55,084 bases of DNA from Chthoniobacterales bacterium (GCA_014879535.1 JACSRX010000067.1:1-55084); one strand, 5' to 3'; shown: positions 1 to 8,820, numbered from the stretch's first letter. Notes: generated from the letters alone by a model not told the origin. Numbers and translations: made by a program.

Positions 1-1058
1 GCGGGCGTGGGCTCGGGCGCGGGAGGCGGGGTTGGCTGCGGTGGGAGAACCTCATCGGCTGCCACGGCGCGGGCGACGGGGATGCCATCCATTTCGTCCG
101 TGACTGCCAGGGCGCGGGCGACGGGCATGCCGTCCATGGTCTGCGTGGGAGGCTGGGGTGTGGCGTCGGGTGTCGTGGTGGTCTCGACCGGCACGGCGCG
201 CGCCACGGGGACGGCGTCGGGTTTCACGGGCTGCGGTTGCTGGACGCGCATGAGGGAGGGTGTTTCGGGGCTTTGGCCGGAGCGGTGCAGGTAGGTCTTG
301 TAGTGTTCTTCGGCGGCATCGACGGCGGCCTGATTCAGCACGGGCAGCCCGGCGCGGACGTTGAGTGTTTCGGGAGGTTCGAGGGTGAAGGTGCCGGTGG
401 AGCTGCTGGAGGTGTAGCTGCCGTAGAGGAGGGGAACGGCGGTGAGGTTGAGGCGGCCATCCGGCATGATGCGGGCGTTGATGAGGGCGGTCAGGTCGAG
501 CGTCTTGGCGAGCTTGATTTCGAGGCCGGTGGTGAGCATGCGCTCGAGGCTGGCCGAGTCCTTTTCCGCGCAGGGAAAGATGAGTTCGAGGAGGACGGCG
601 GGGTTTTCCGTCGAGCGTGCGAGGGCGACGACGCCATCGGGGAAGAAGTTGTTCGGTCCGAGCCGGAAGGCGCCGGTGACGGTGAACGAGCCGATGACGT
701 AGGGCACGAGTTCCTTGAACTGCTCGTAATTGCGCAGGTAGCTGCGTAGGAATTTTTCATTCTCCAGTGCGAGCTGCTGCGGAGGCATGGTCCCGTAGCG
801 CTCGAAGAGCTTATCGGCATCGAGGAACTGTCCGCGCGGCGCGGCGGTCAGCTCGAAGCGCTTGGGCGGATCGAGTTTGCCGAGTTTGCTGAGCAGGCCG
901 TAGCTGAACGCCTTTTCCGGATGGCCGAAGACGTAGAAGCTGCCGAGCCAGCACGCGAGGGCGAAGCCGGCGAGGAGCAGGATGAAGATCGTCCAGACGA
1001 AAAGGTTGTCGCCGTCGTCGGCATGACGGGGCGCTTTGAACCGGTGCTGTTTACGCAT
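1..1058 (-). CDS. Single-pass membrane protein with C-terminal VARA repeats (3' end outside window)
   Basis: I do not recognise this protein. The minus-strand frame stays open from the ATG at 1058 to the window edge, so it is at least 352 residues and its stop lies outside. AGGA about 8 bases before the ATG supports this start; an in-frame ATG at 1127 is possible but less likely. Residues about 20-40 form one hydrophobic helix after a charged N-terminus. A roughly 200-residue soluble domain follows. The C-terminal part is Pro/Thr/Ala rich and carries three copies of a degenerate D-x-hydrophobic-PVARA unit (bases about 60-220). It diverges from mutL across about 120 bp. It may be a membrane-anchored surface or envelope protein, but no function can be assigned. 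Confidence 0.75.
   Translation of the reverse strand, partial: MRKQHRFKAPRHADDGDNLFVWTIFILLLAGFALACWLGSFYVFGHPEKAFSYGLLSKLGKLDPPKRFELTAAPRGQFLDADKLFERYGTMPPQQLALENEKFLRSYLRNYEQFKELVPYVIGSFTVTGAFRLGPNNFFPDGVVALARSTENPAVLLELIFPCAEKDSASLERMLTTGLEIKLAKTLDLTALINARIMPDGRLNLTAVPLLYGSYTSSSSTGTFTLEPPETLNVRAGLPVLNQAAVDAAEEHYKTYLHRSGQSPETPSLMRVQQPQPVKPDAVPVARAVPVETTTTPDATPQPPTQTMDGMPVARALAVTDEMDGIPVARAVAADEVLPPQPTPPPAPEPTP
61..218 (-). repeat. Degenerate 11-12 residue coding repeat (D-x-hydrophobic-PVARA)
   Basis: Three coding repeats read DAVPVARAVPV, DGMPVARALAV and DGIPVARAVAA on the minus strand. They sit in the proline-rich tail of the truncated membrane protein and may continue past the left edge. 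Confidence 0.6.
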
Positions 1059-1124
1059 GGCGTCCTGTGTCGTCGGCAGAGTGCATTGAGTCTGTGCGGC
1101 AAGCCATGTATTCAGGGCCAGTGT

Positions 1125-1153
1125 CATTGAATCTCCGGAAACGGCAAAGTCAA
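1125..1153 (-). promoter_or_regulatory. Possible promoter of the leftmost minus-strand gene
   Basis: Minus-strand TTGACT (1153-1148), a 17-base spacer, then TCAATG (1130-1125). The -35 is good but the -10 is poor. The predicted transcript start near 1118 would favour the ATG at 1058 over the one at 1127. Confidence 0.3.
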
Positions 1154-1178
1154 AAGGGAGAAAATCCCGCGCGTCGGC

Positions 1179-2948
1179 ATGGGTAGGATCCGCGTGCTCC
1201 CGGAGGTGGTCGCCAGCCAGGTGGCGGCCGGCGAAGTGGTCGAGAGACCGGCCTCGGTGATCAAGGAACTGCTGGAGAACAGCCTTGATGCGGGGGCGCG
1301 GCACATGGAAGTGGAAGTGAGGGGGGCTGGAACGGCAATGCTGCGGGTGACGGACGACGGGGCGGGGATGGACCGGGAGGATGCGTTGATGGCGCTGGAG
1401 AGGCATGCCACGAGCAAGATTTCGACGGCGGCGGATTTGTCGTCGGTGCTGACGATGGGATTCCGGGGCGAGGCGCTGCCGAGCATTGCGAGCGTGTCGG
1501 AGTTCACGCTGCGCACGCGTCCACGGGGGTCGGAGACCGGGACCGAGGTGGCGGTGCGCGGGGGCAAGCTGGGGGCGGTTCGCGAGGCGGGCTGCGCGCC
1601 CGGGACGACGATCGAGGTGAAATCGCTTTTTTTCAACGTGCCGGCACGCCGGAAGTTCCTGCGCAGCGCAGCCACGGAGACGGCCCATTTGGACCGCGCG
1701 GTGGAGACGGTGGCGCTGGCGTTTCCGGCCGTGGCTTTGCATTACCTGCGGGACGGGCGCACGGTGCACCGGTTGCCCGCGGCGTCGAATCTGGCGGCGC
1801 GGGTGGCCGATCTTTACGGCGTGGAGGCGCGGCGCGACCTCCTCGAGGTGCCGGAGATGGACGCGGGCGGCATCCATGTCTCGGGGCTGGTATCGCGGCC
1901 GGGGGTGACGCGAGCCGACCGGGAGCGGCAGTATTTCTTCGTCAACGGGCGCGCGGTGGAGAGCGGGTTCCTCGCATCGGGTCTCCGCGAGGCGTTCCGG
2001 CAGATGCTGGAACCGGGGCGGCACCCCTCGGTGTTCCTTCATCTGCGCATGGATCCTGGGACGGTCGATTGCAATGTGCATCCGGCGAAGCGCGAGGTGC
2101 GGTTCCGCTCGGGCGGCATGGTGCGCGAGGCCGTGCGGGAGGCGGTGGAGGCGGCGCTGCGCGAGGCGCGCGCGGAATGGCTGCGTCCGCTGCGCACGCA
2201 TGTGGCGACGCGGTTGGGGGGCGATGCGGTGCCGGCCGAACCGCGTGTGATTGTTCCCGGGGCACACCAACCAGAGTTGCCCCGCCCGGTGGTTCCTGCG
2301 CCGGTGGAGGTTCCGGTCGGAGGCGGGGCGCCCCCGGTGCGGACCCCGGTCGAGGCTCCGCGTGGGGGGCCGGAGGAATTCCGGCTGATCGGCGGGTTGT
2401 CGGGGCGTTATCTGCTGCTCGAGGGTGGGGAGGGCTTGGTTCTTCTCGACCAACGGGCGGCGCACCAGAGGATCCTTTTCGAGCGTTTGCAGCGTGGCGT
2501 GGCGTCGGGGGCCGTGGCTTCGCAACGGCTGCTGGTTCCGGCGGTGTTGGAACTGCCCCCGCGTGAGCACGAGGTGGTGGCGGAGAACCTGGAGGTTCTG
2601 GCGGCGTCGGGGTTTGCCGTCGAGGTGTTCGGGGGGCGTTCGCTCAAGGTCGAGGCGCTGCCGGATTTCCTGGCCGGACGCGATCCCCGGCGGGTGCTGG
2701 AGGATTTCGCCGCGGACTTCCTCGCGGGTGCGGGACCGCGGACGCGGGGGGCGGTGACGGAGGATGCGGTGAGGCGCGCGGTGGCGCGGTTGACGCTGGA
2801 CACACTTGCCGCCCGAGACGAGCGCGAGCAGCGGGAATTGGTGACGCAGCTCCTTTCCTGCGAGCTGCCCTACTGCGATCCGGACGGCAGGCCGGTGATG
2901 CTGCAGTTTTCATGGCGCGATCTGGACCGCAAATTCGGGCGTTTGTGA
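1179..2948 (+). CDS. mutL: DNA mismatch repair protein MutL
   Basis: 589-residue mismatch-repair ATPase that links MutS to downstream nicking and excision. The N-terminal GHKL ATPase is clear: AAGEVVERPASVIKELLENS carries the catalytic Glu (about E30) and the Mg-binding Asn (N34), followed by DDGAGM and GFRGEAL. A proline-rich linker near residues 350-400 leads to the C-terminal dimerisation domain. That domain has the architecture of nuclease-type MutL, but the metal-site motifs differ. The DQHA(x)2E(x)4E motif reads DQRAAHQRILFE from about residue 424, and the CPHGRP motif reads CDPDGRP near residue 566. This suggests loss of intrinsic nicking activity. The start follows the canonical MutL N-terminus. 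It is the first gene of a tight plus-strand run. Confidence 0.96.
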   Translation: MGRIRVLPEVVASQVAAGEVVERPASVIKELLENSLDAGARHMEVEVRGAGTAMLRVTDDGAGMDREDALMALERHATSKISTAADLSSVLTMGFRGEALPSIASVSEFTLRTRPRGSETGTEVAVRGGKLGAVREAGCAPGTTIEVKSLFFNVPARRKFLRSAATETAHLDRAVETVALAFPAVALHYLRDGRTVHRLPAASNLAARVADLYGVEARRDLLEVPEMDAGGIHVSGLVSRPGVTRADRERQYFFVNGRAVESGFLASGLREAFRQMLEPGRHPSVFLHLRMDPGTVDCNVHPAKREVRFRSGGMVREAVREAVEAALREARAEWLRPLRTHVATRLGGDAVPAEPRVIVPGAHQPELPRPVVPAPVEVPVGGGAPPVRTPVEAPRGGPEEFRLIGGLSGRYLLLEGGEGLVLLDQRAAHQRILFERLQRGVASGAVASQRLLVPAVLELPPREHEVVAENLEVLAASGFAVEVFGGRSLKVEALPDFLAGRDPRRVLEDFAADFLAGAGPRTRGAVTEDAVRRAVARLTLDTLAARDEREQRELVTQLLSCELPYCDPDGRPVMLQFSWRDLDRKFGRL

Positions 2949-2996
2949 GACCGTGCCGCCTTGCGTTGCGGACAGGTTCCTCATTACAAGTGATGC

Positions 2997-3473
2997 GTGG
3001 CTGATTTGCGCATCGAGCCGGCGACGCTGGAGGATCTTCCGCTCATGGCGGAGTTGCTGGCGGATTTGTTTGCGTATGAGCCGGACTTCCATCCCGACCA
3101 GGCCAAGCAGATCCGGGGATTGCGCCTGATCCTGGAGAAGCCCGACCGGGGGAGGATTTTCGTGCTGCGCAACAACATGCGCATCATCGGCATGATCAAC
3201 CTGCTCTTCACGATCAGCACGGCGGAGGGCGGATTCGTGGTGCTGCTGGAGGATCTGGTGGTGCACGCGGAGCACCGCGGCCAGGGGCACGGCAGCCGCA
3301 TGCTCGAATACGCGGTGAATTTCGCGCGCGACAAGCAGTTCCTCCGCATCACGCTGCTCACGCACCGAGGTGACGGACGGTTGGTGGATTTCTACCGCAA
3401 GCACGGGTTTTTCGAATCCGAGATGGTGACGATGCGTCTGCTGCTCGGCCCCGATCCGCGACCCCAGCCGTGA
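2997..3473 (+). CDS. GNAT-family N-acetyltransferase
   Basis: 158-residue acyl-CoA-dependent N-acetyltransferase of unknown substrate. The acetyl-CoA pyrophosphate loop (Q/R-x-x-G-x-G/A) is visible as HRGQGHGSRML, after a beta strand reading LLEDLVVH. The end has the usual FYRKHGFFES motif. A GTG start at 2997 is chosen because the overlapping ATG at 2993 reaches a stop after three codons. It lies 48 bp after mutL, and its stop overlaps the start of the downstream nucleotidyltransferase by 4 bp, so the two are probably translationally coupled. The context suggests modification of a sugar or cell-wall metabolite, but this is inference. Confidence 0.85.
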   Translation: MADLRIEPATLEDLPLMAELLADLFAYEPDFHPDQAKQIRGLRLILEKPDRGRIFVLRNNMRIIGMINLLFTISTAEGGFVVLLEDLVVHAEHRGQGHGSRMLEYAVNFARDKQFLRITLLTHRGDGRLVDFYRKHGFFESEMVTMRLLLGPDPRPQP

Positions 3474-4447
3474 GCATGGCGCCGCGGACGGCTTTCGTGC
3501 TTTGTGCGGGTTGGGGGAAGCGTCTGCAGCCGCTGACCGACCAGGTGCCCAAGCCTCTGGTGCCGGTGTGCGGGGTTCCTCTGGTGGAATTCGCCCTCGC
3601 GCGGATCGCGGCGTCGGGTGTGGAGCGCATCGTGATCAATACGCACCGGCTCGCCGGGGAATTTGTGCGTCTTTTCCCCCGATATCCGGAGCCTTCGACG
3701 TATGCCGGAGTGCCGGTGTTTTTCCGCCATGAGGAGATCCTTCTCGAGACGGCGGGAGGCCTGAAAAATGTCGAGGATCTGCTGCTGCCGGGACCGGTGC
3801 TCGTCCACAATGGCGATATCCTCGCCGACCTCGATCTGGAGGCGCTCGCGGCGGCGCACGAGGGGGCAGAGGCACTGTGCACACTGGCGCTTCGTTCGTC
3901 CGGCGGCCCGCTGCAGATCGGTTTCGATACGGGCACCGGGCGGGTCACGGACATCCGGGGCGAGTTGGGATCGGCGGCGCCGCGGTTTCTCTACACCGGG
4001 GTGTGTGTCGTTGATCCGGCGCTGTTGGCGCGCGTGCCGTCCGGGCAGGCGGTCTCCTTCGTGCCCGTGTGGCTGGAGGCGTTGCGCGCCGGGGAGGTGC
4101 TTGGCGGTGTCGTGCTGGACGGCGGTGTGTGGCGCGATGTCGGCACGGTGCAGGAATATTGCCGGGTGCATGCGGATCTTGCCTCCGGAGCATTGAGGCT
4201 GGCCGCGCCGCCGACGGCGCCGGAGGGGTGGCCGGTGTGGCGGATGCCCGGGGTGACCCTAGGTGAGCGGGCGGTCCTTTCCGGTTGGAATTGGCTGGGC
4301 CCGGATTGCCATGTGGGCGCGGGTGCGGAGGTCGGGAATTGCATCCTGTGGGCGGGCTCGCGGGTCGAGGTGGGCGCGTCGATTTCCGGCAGCGTGGTGC
4401 GCGAAGGAATGATCGCCGCAGGGCACATCGGGGACTCCGTGGTATGA
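3470..4447 (+). CDS. Sugar-1-phosphate nucleotidyltransferase, MurU/GMP-type
   Basis: 325-residue enzyme that should transfer an NMP from an NTP to a sugar 1-phosphate. The nucleotide-binding signature is AGWGKRLQPL followed by PKPL (residues 13-30), and NGDILADLDL supplies a metal-binding Asp. The last 90 or so residues look like a left-handed beta-helix with hexapeptide repeats, an extension that the roughly 225-residue Pseudomonas MurU lacks. GTG at 3470 overlaps the previous stop; ATG at 3476 is an alternative start. Its stop overlaps the next ATG (ATGA). The pairing with an AmgK-like kinase resembles the MurU/AmgK muramic-acid recycling pair. Mannose-1-phosphate guanylyltransferase or another NDP-sugar enzyme cannot be excluded. 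Confidence 0.85.
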   Translation: MSMAPRTAFVLCAGWGKRLQPLTDQVPKPLVPVCGVPLVEFALARIAASGVERIVINTHRLAGEFVRLFPRYPEPSTYAGVPVFFRHEEILLETAGGLKNVEDLLLPGPVLVHNGDILADLDLEALAAAHEGAEALCTLALRSSGGPLQIGFDTGTGRVTDIRGELGSAAPRFLYTGVCVVDPALLARVPSGQAVSFVPVWLEALRAGEVLGGVVLDGGVWRDVGTVQEYCRVHADLASGALRLAAPPTAPEGWPVWRMPGVTLGERAVLSGWNWLGPDCHVGAGAEVGNCILWAGSRVEVGASISGSVVREGMIAAGHIGDSVV

Positions 4448-5406
4448 GGGAGCTGGTCCGCTGGGTGGAATCGGTGCATCCTCCGTCGTCGGGAGGGAGT
4501 TGGACGGAGATCGACAAGGGTGGTTCAGACCGCAGATTCTGGCGCGGAGACGGGCCTGCGGCGGGTCTGGTGGCTGTCGCTTACGGTGCCGAGAAAGCGG
4601 AGAACGCGCGGTATGCGGACTGCGCAATTTTCCTCCGCGAGCGCGGGGTGAGCGTTCCTGCGGTGCTGGCGCACGATGCCTCCGCGGGTTTCATGCTGCT
4701 TGAGGACGGGGGCGACGAAGACCTGTGGTCGCATCGGGAGGCCCCGTGGGAGACACGGCGGGAACTTTATGTCCGCGCGCTGGAGCAGGCGGCGCGCATG
4801 CATGCGGTGAGCCTGCCGGATGCCGAGCATGCCGGCGTGGTGCAGCAACCTTTCGATGCGGCGCTTTACCGGTGGGAGCAGGATTACTTTTTCACACATT
4901 TCATGGCGGGAGGGGGCGAAGACGGTGTGTCCCTGAGGAATAATCTGCCGCTGGAGGAACAGGCGGAGCAACTTGCCCTGAGGCCTCGTGTGCTGCTGCA
5001 TCGCGATTTCCAGTCGCAGAACATCCTCGTGCGGGGCGGGGACGTGAGCCTCATCGATTTCCAGGGCATGAGGGGGGGCCTTGCCGGCTACGACGTGGCC
5101 TCGCTGCTTTACGATCCCTACGTGCCGATGTCCGCCGGAGAGCGGGAGGAGTTGGCTGCGGTTTATGCCGGCTTGGCGGGACGAGGGGATGCGGCGGCAT
5201 GGGGGGAGGAACTGTGCGCCTGTGCGCGGCAGCGGTTGATGCAGGCGCTCGGCGCCTACGGCTTTCTCGGACGCACGAAGGGACGGAGACAGTTCCTTGC
5301 GCATATTCCCGTGGGCGCGGAAAGGCTTGCCGCTTTGTGCGAGGCCGAGCCGGACTGGAAGCCGATGGCCGATGCGGTCCGGCGTGCCGCTCAACGGGGA
5401 TTTTGA
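4444..5406 (+). CDS. AmgK-like aminoglycoside-phosphotransferase-fold sugar kinase
   Basis: 320-residue kinase of the APH fold. The catalytic loop HRDFQSQN (residues 186-193) provides D188 and N193, and IDFQ (D205) is the Mg-binding DFG equivalent. The N-terminal lobe has the GSDRRFWR loop at about residues 27-34, like the Pseudomonas AmgK family that phosphorylates the anomeric hydroxyl of MurNAc and GlcNAc. The ATG at 4444 overlaps the stop of the MurU-like gene (ATGA). A longer in-frame reading from 4285 exists but would run through the upstream gene. Kinase plus nucleotidyltransferase in one unit would convert a free amino sugar to its nucleotide sugar. The exact substrate is inferred. 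Confidence 0.8.
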   Translation: MRELVRWVESVHPPSSGGSWTEIDKGGSDRRFWRGDGPAAGLVAVAYGAEKAENARYADCAIFLRERGVSVPAVLAHDASAGFMLLEDGGDEDLWSHREAPWETRRELYVRALEQAARMHAVSLPDAEHAGVVQQPFDAALYRWEQDYFFTHFMAGGGEDGVSLRNNLPLEEQAEQLALRPRVLLHRDFQSQNILVRGGDVSLIDFQGMRGGLAGYDVASLLYDPYVPMSAGEREELAAVYAGLAGRGDAAAWGEELCACARQRLMQALGAYGFLGRTKGRRQFLAHIPVGAERLAALCEAEPDWKPMADAVRRAAQRGF

Positions 5407-5473
5407 AGGTCGTGCGGTCGCGATTCTATCTGTTCGCGGCGCTTTCCGGGGTTACACTCCGCGGCGCAGTCCC

Positions 5474-7468
5474 ATGAATAAAACCACCATGGTCATCGAA
5501 AACGTGCAACCGCTCCTTGACTGCGGACGGTATGCAGTCAAGCGCGTGGCCGGCCAGACGATGCGGGTGACCGCCGATGTGTTCAAGGACGGCCACGATG
5601 TCATCGCGGTGGTGCTGAAGTGGCGTCCTGCGGGCGCCAAGGCTTGGCGGGAGACGCCCATGAAGCACGAGGGCAATGACGCATGGTCGGGCGTATTTTC
5701 GTTGGTGGCCATGGGCGATTACGAATTCACCATTGAGGCGTGGCCGGATGCGTATGCCTCGTGGCGGGAGGAGTTCGCGAAAAAGCACGCGGGGGGACAG
5801 CCGGACCTTTCCTCCGAGGCCTTGGAGGGTGCGCATCTCCTGGAGGCCGGGGCGAAGCGTGCCGGCCGGAGGAAAGGGGCGAAGGAACTGCGGGCCGCGG
5901 CGCGTGAACTGTCCGCGGCGGATCGTGACCAAGCGGCGGCACTGGCGGCGCGCGAGGATCTGGCGGCGTTGATGGCGGGATACCCGGACCGTTCGCTGTC
6001 GGCGGAGTTCCGTCCGTGCGGCTTGGTCACCGCCGAGCGCCCCCGCGCGCTGTTCGCCGCGTGGTATGAATTTTTTCCGCGTTCGGCGGAGGGATTGGGG
6101 GAAAGGGGCTCGACGTTCCGCGACTGCATCGGACGGCTCGATGATGCGAAGGCGATGGGGTTCGACGTGGTTTATTTCCCGCCGATCCATCCGATCGGCG
6201 CGACGAAGCGCAAGGGGGCGAACAATTCGCTGGAAAGCGGGCCGGACGACCCGGGCGTGCCCTACGCGATCGGCAACCGGCATCAGGGATGCCCGCATGG
6301 CGGCGGTCACCGGGATGTGGCACCGGAGCTGGGGACGCTCGAGGATTTCGAGTGGCTGGTGGGGGAGGCGGCGAAACGCGGCATGGAGGTCGCTCTGGAT
6401 TTCGCGCTCAACTGCTCGCCGGACCATCCCTACGTGGCGGATCACCCGGAGTGGTTTTTCCACCGTCCCGACGGCTCGATCAAATACGCGGAGAATCCGC
6501 CGAAGAAATACGAGGATGTGTATCCGCTGGATTACCACAATGCGGATTGGCGGGCGCTGTGGGAGGAATTGAAGGATTTGATCCTGTGGTGGGCGGAGCG
6601 GGGCGTGCGGACGTTCCGCGTGGACAATCCGCACACGAAGCCGGTTTCGTTCTGGGAGTGGCTGATCGCGGAGACGCGCCGGAAATTCCCCGACCTGGTG
6701 TTCCTGAGCGAGGCGTTCACGCGGCCGAAGATGATGCGCGTGCTGGCGAAGATCGGCTTCACGCAGAGCTACACGTATTTCACATGGAGGAACACGAAGT
6801 CCGAGCTGACGGAATATTTCACCGAGTTGACCACGCACGAATCGGCGGAATACATGCGGCCGAACCTGTTCGCGAACACACCGGACATCCTGCCGTTTTT
6901 CCTGCAGCAGGGGGGGCGTCCGGCGTTCATGATCCGCGCCGTGCTGGCCGCCACGCTGTCGCCGGTTTACGGGATCTACAGCGGGTTCGAACTGTGCGAG
7001 AATGCGGCGCTTCCGGGGCGCGAGGAATACCTCGACAGCGAGAAATACCAGCTCAAGCCGCGTGATTGGAACGCGCCGGGCAACATCAAGGGTCTGGTGA
7101 CGGCGCTCAACCGCATCCGCCGGGAAAACCGGGCGTTGCAGGAACTGGCCAACCTCACGTTCCTGCCCGCCGAGAGCGACCAGATCCTGTTCTATGCCAA
7201 AGCCACCCCGGCTCTGGACAACATCCTGCTGGTGGCGGTGATTCTCGATCCGTGGCATGCCCAGTCGGCGTGGGTCGAGGTGCCGCTCGAGCAGTTAGGT
7301 TTGGCGGAGGATGAAACGTTTCAGGTGCATGATCTGCTCACCGACGAGCGCTTCCTGTGGCGAGGGCGGAGGAATTTCGTGATGCTGGACCCGCACGGGC
7401 GTCCGGCCCATGTGTTCCGCGTCCGTCGCCGCGTGGCGAGCGAGCGCGGGTTCGACCACTACGAGTGA
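5474..7468 (+). CDS. glgE: Alpha-1,4-glucan:maltose-1-phosphate maltosyltransferase (GlgE)
   Basis: 664-residue GH13_3 enzyme that extends alpha-1,4-glucans with maltosyl units from maltose 1-phosphate. Family landmarks include FDVVYFPPIHPIG and NNSLESGPDDPG. The nucleophile D384 lies in FRVDNPHTKP, the acid/base E413 in FLSEAFTRP, and D471 in FANTPDI. The spacing matches that known for Streptomyces GlgE (D394, E423, D480). The start is the ATG at 5474; an open frame extends upstream into the kinase gene. It follows the AmgK-like gene by 67 bp. No treS, pep2/mak or glgB lies in the window, so the maltose-1-phosphate supply must be elsewhere. Its last 10 bases overlap the convergent dehydratase gene. 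Confidence 0.95.
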   Translation: MNKTTMVIENVQPLLDCGRYAVKRVAGQTMRVTADVFKDGHDVIAVVLKWRPAGAKAWRETPMKHEGNDAWSGVFSLVAMGDYEFTIEAWPDAYASWREEFAKKHAGGQPDLSSEALEGAHLLEAGAKRAGRRKGAKELRAAARELSAADRDQAAALAAREDLAALMAGYPDRSLSAEFRPCGLVTAERPRALFAAWYEFFPRSAEGLGERGSTFRDCIGRLDDAKAMGFDVVYFPPIHPIGATKRKGANNSLESGPDDPGVPYAIGNRHQGCPHGGGHRDVAPELGTLEDFEWLVGEAAKRGMEVALDFALNCSPDHPYVADHPEWFFHRPDGSIKYAENPPKKYEDVYPLDYHNADWRALWEELKDLILWWAERGVRTFRVDNPHTKPVSFWEWLIAETRRKFPDLVFLSEAFTRPKMMRVLAKIGFTQSYTYFTWRNTKSELTEYFTELTTHESAEYMRPNLFANTPDILPFFLQQGGRPAFMIRAVLAATLSPVYGIYSGFELCENAALPGREEYLDSEKYQLKPRDWNAPGNIKGLVTALNRIRRENRALQELANLTFLPAESDQILFYAKATPALDNILLVAVILDPWHAQSAWVEVPLEQLGLAEDETFQVHDLLTDERFLWRGRRNFVMLDPHGRPAHVFRVRRRVASERGFDHYE

Positions 7469-7764
7469 TCTTCGCGAAGCTCCCGTGCCAGGCGGTCGAT
7501 TTCTTCCGCCAGCCCGAAGTCGAGTGCGGTGAGGCCGCCTTTGCTGTGCGTGGTGAGGCGGAGGGTGACCTTGTTCCACCGGATGTCGATGTCTGGGTGG
7601 TGGTTGGCCTGCTCTGCCAGGGTTCCCGCGCGGTTGACGAAGCCGAGGGCGGCTGCGAAGTCGGCAAACGCGAACGTGCGGACGATTTCACCTCCTTCGA
7701 GGGTCCAGCCGGGCAGGCGGGCGAGGGCCTCCCTGATTGCCCCTCCTGAAAGCAGTGCGTTCAT
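7459..7764 (-). CDS. Pterin-4-alpha-carbinolamine dehydratase
   Basis: 101-residue protein of the PCD/DCoH family, which recycles 4a-hydroxytetrahydropterin. The signature NHHPDIDIRWNKVTLRLTTH contains the active-site HHPD and the following conserved strand. The GWTL near residue 20 and the C-terminal LTALDFGLAEEID helix also fit. The start is the ATG at 7764, which gives the normal family length; an in-frame extension to 7830 would invade the cysK promoter. The gene converges on glgE with a 10-bp overlap at the 3' ends. No aromatic amino acid hydroxylase is nearby, so the physiological partner is unknown. Confidence 0.92.
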   Translation of the reverse strand: MNALLSGGAIREALARLPGWTLEGGEIVRTFAFADFAAALGFVNRAGTLAEQANHHPDIDIRWNKVTLRLTTHSKGGLTALDFGLAEEIDRLARELREDHS

Positions 7765-7789
7765 GACCGGAAGCTGGGCAAATCGGGCG

Positions 7790-7818
7790 TTGATTTCAAG
7801 CGGCTTTGCCCGTATCAA
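7790..7818 (+). promoter_or_regulatory. sigma70-type promoter of cysK
   Basis: TTGATT (7790-7795), an exact 17-base spacer and TATCAA (7813-7818) lie 30 bp upstream of the cysK ATG. They sit in the divergent gap with the dehydratase gene. Predicted transcript start is near 7825. Confidence 0.6.
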
Positions 7819-7847
7819 GACCCTCCCCACAAACGGGCACCATCACC

Positions 7848-8813
7848 ATGGGAAAACTCTACCAAAACATCGTCGAGACCGTCGGCCGCACGCCGCTGGT
7901 GAAACTGAATCACATCAGCAAGGGCCTTGATGCCACCATCGCGGTGAAGTGCGAATACTTCAATCCGCTCGGCAGCGTGAAGGACCGCATCGGCATGGCC
8001 ATGATCGAGGACGCGGAGAAATCCGGGAAGCTGACCAAGGATACGGTCATCATCGAGCCGACGAGCGGCAACACGGGGATCGCGCTGGCATTTGTCGCCG
8101 CAGCGAAGGGCTACAAGCTCATCCTCACGATGCCCGAGACGATGAGCATCGAGCGGCGCACCCTGCTGGCGATGCTCGGGGCCGAGTTGGTCCTGACGCC
8201 CGGGCCTGAAGGAATGAAGGGGGCGATCGCCAGGGCCGAGCAGATCTTGAAGGAAACCCCGAACGGCTGGATGCCCCAGCAGTTCAAGAATCCGGCCAAC
8301 CCGGCAATCCATGCGGCCACAACCGCCGAGGAAATCTGGGATGACACCGACGGCAAGGTTGACATCTTCGTCTCCGCCGTTGGCACCGGCGGAACGTGCA
8401 CGGGGGTCGGCGAGGTGATCAAGGCGCGCAAGCCGGGCTTCCGGGTGGTCGCCGTGGAACCTGTCGATTCGCCGGTGATTTCGCAGACGCGCGCGGGATT
8501 GCCGGTCAAGCCGGGGCCGCACAAGATCCAGGGCACCGGGGCCGGTTTCGTGCCTGACAACCTCCACCTCGATGTGGTGGATGAAGTCATCACCGTGAGC
8601 AACGATGATGCATTTGCCATGGCGCGCCGCCTGTCCAAGGAGGAGGGAATGCTTGCCGGCATCAGCTCCGGGGCGAATGTCCAGGCCGCCGTGGAGTTGG
8701 CCCGCCGTCCGGAGAACAAGGGCAAATTGATCGTCACCGTGGCCTGCTCGACCGGAGAGCGTTATTTGAGCACGGCGCTCGCCGATGAGGCGCGCACCGC
8801 GGCTTCCGCCTGA
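7848..8813 (+). CDS. cysK: Cysteine synthase A (O-acetylserine sulfhydrylase)
   Basis: 321-residue fold-type II PLP enzyme that makes cysteine from O-acetylserine and sulfide. The PLP lysine is K45 in [11 protein letters not shown]. The substrate-binding loop is TSGNTG (residues 72-77). The phosphate-binding glycine loop is VGTGGTCTG, and [12 protein letters not shown] and ISSGAN complete the family pattern. The ATG at 7848 gives the standard N-terminus; an upstream in-frame ATG at 7806 would overlap the promoter. It is followed after 7 bp by a TPR membrane protein gene. Confidence 0.96.
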   Translation: MGKLYQNIVETVGRTPLVKLNHISKGLDATIAVKCEYFNPLGSVKDRIGMAMIEDAEKSGKLTKDTVIIEPTSGNTGIALAFVAAAKGYKLILTMPETMSIERRTLLAMLGAELVLTPGPEGMKGAIARAEQILKETPNGWMPQQFKNPANPAIHAATTAEEIWDDTDGKVDIFVSAVGTGGTCTGVGEVIKARKPGFRVVAVEPVDSPVISQTRAGLPVKPGPHKIQGTGAGFVPDNLHLDVVDEVITVSNDDAFAMARRLSKEEGMLAGISSGANVQAAVELARRPENKGKLIVTVACSTGERYLSTALADEARTAASA

Positions 8814-8820
8814 ACTTGCC

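Noticed and set aside
5426-7258. 610-codon open frame on the minus strand
   Set aside because: It is a shadow of glgE. The composition is Arg/His/Pro rich, as expected for the antisense of a high-GC gene, and there are no motifs.
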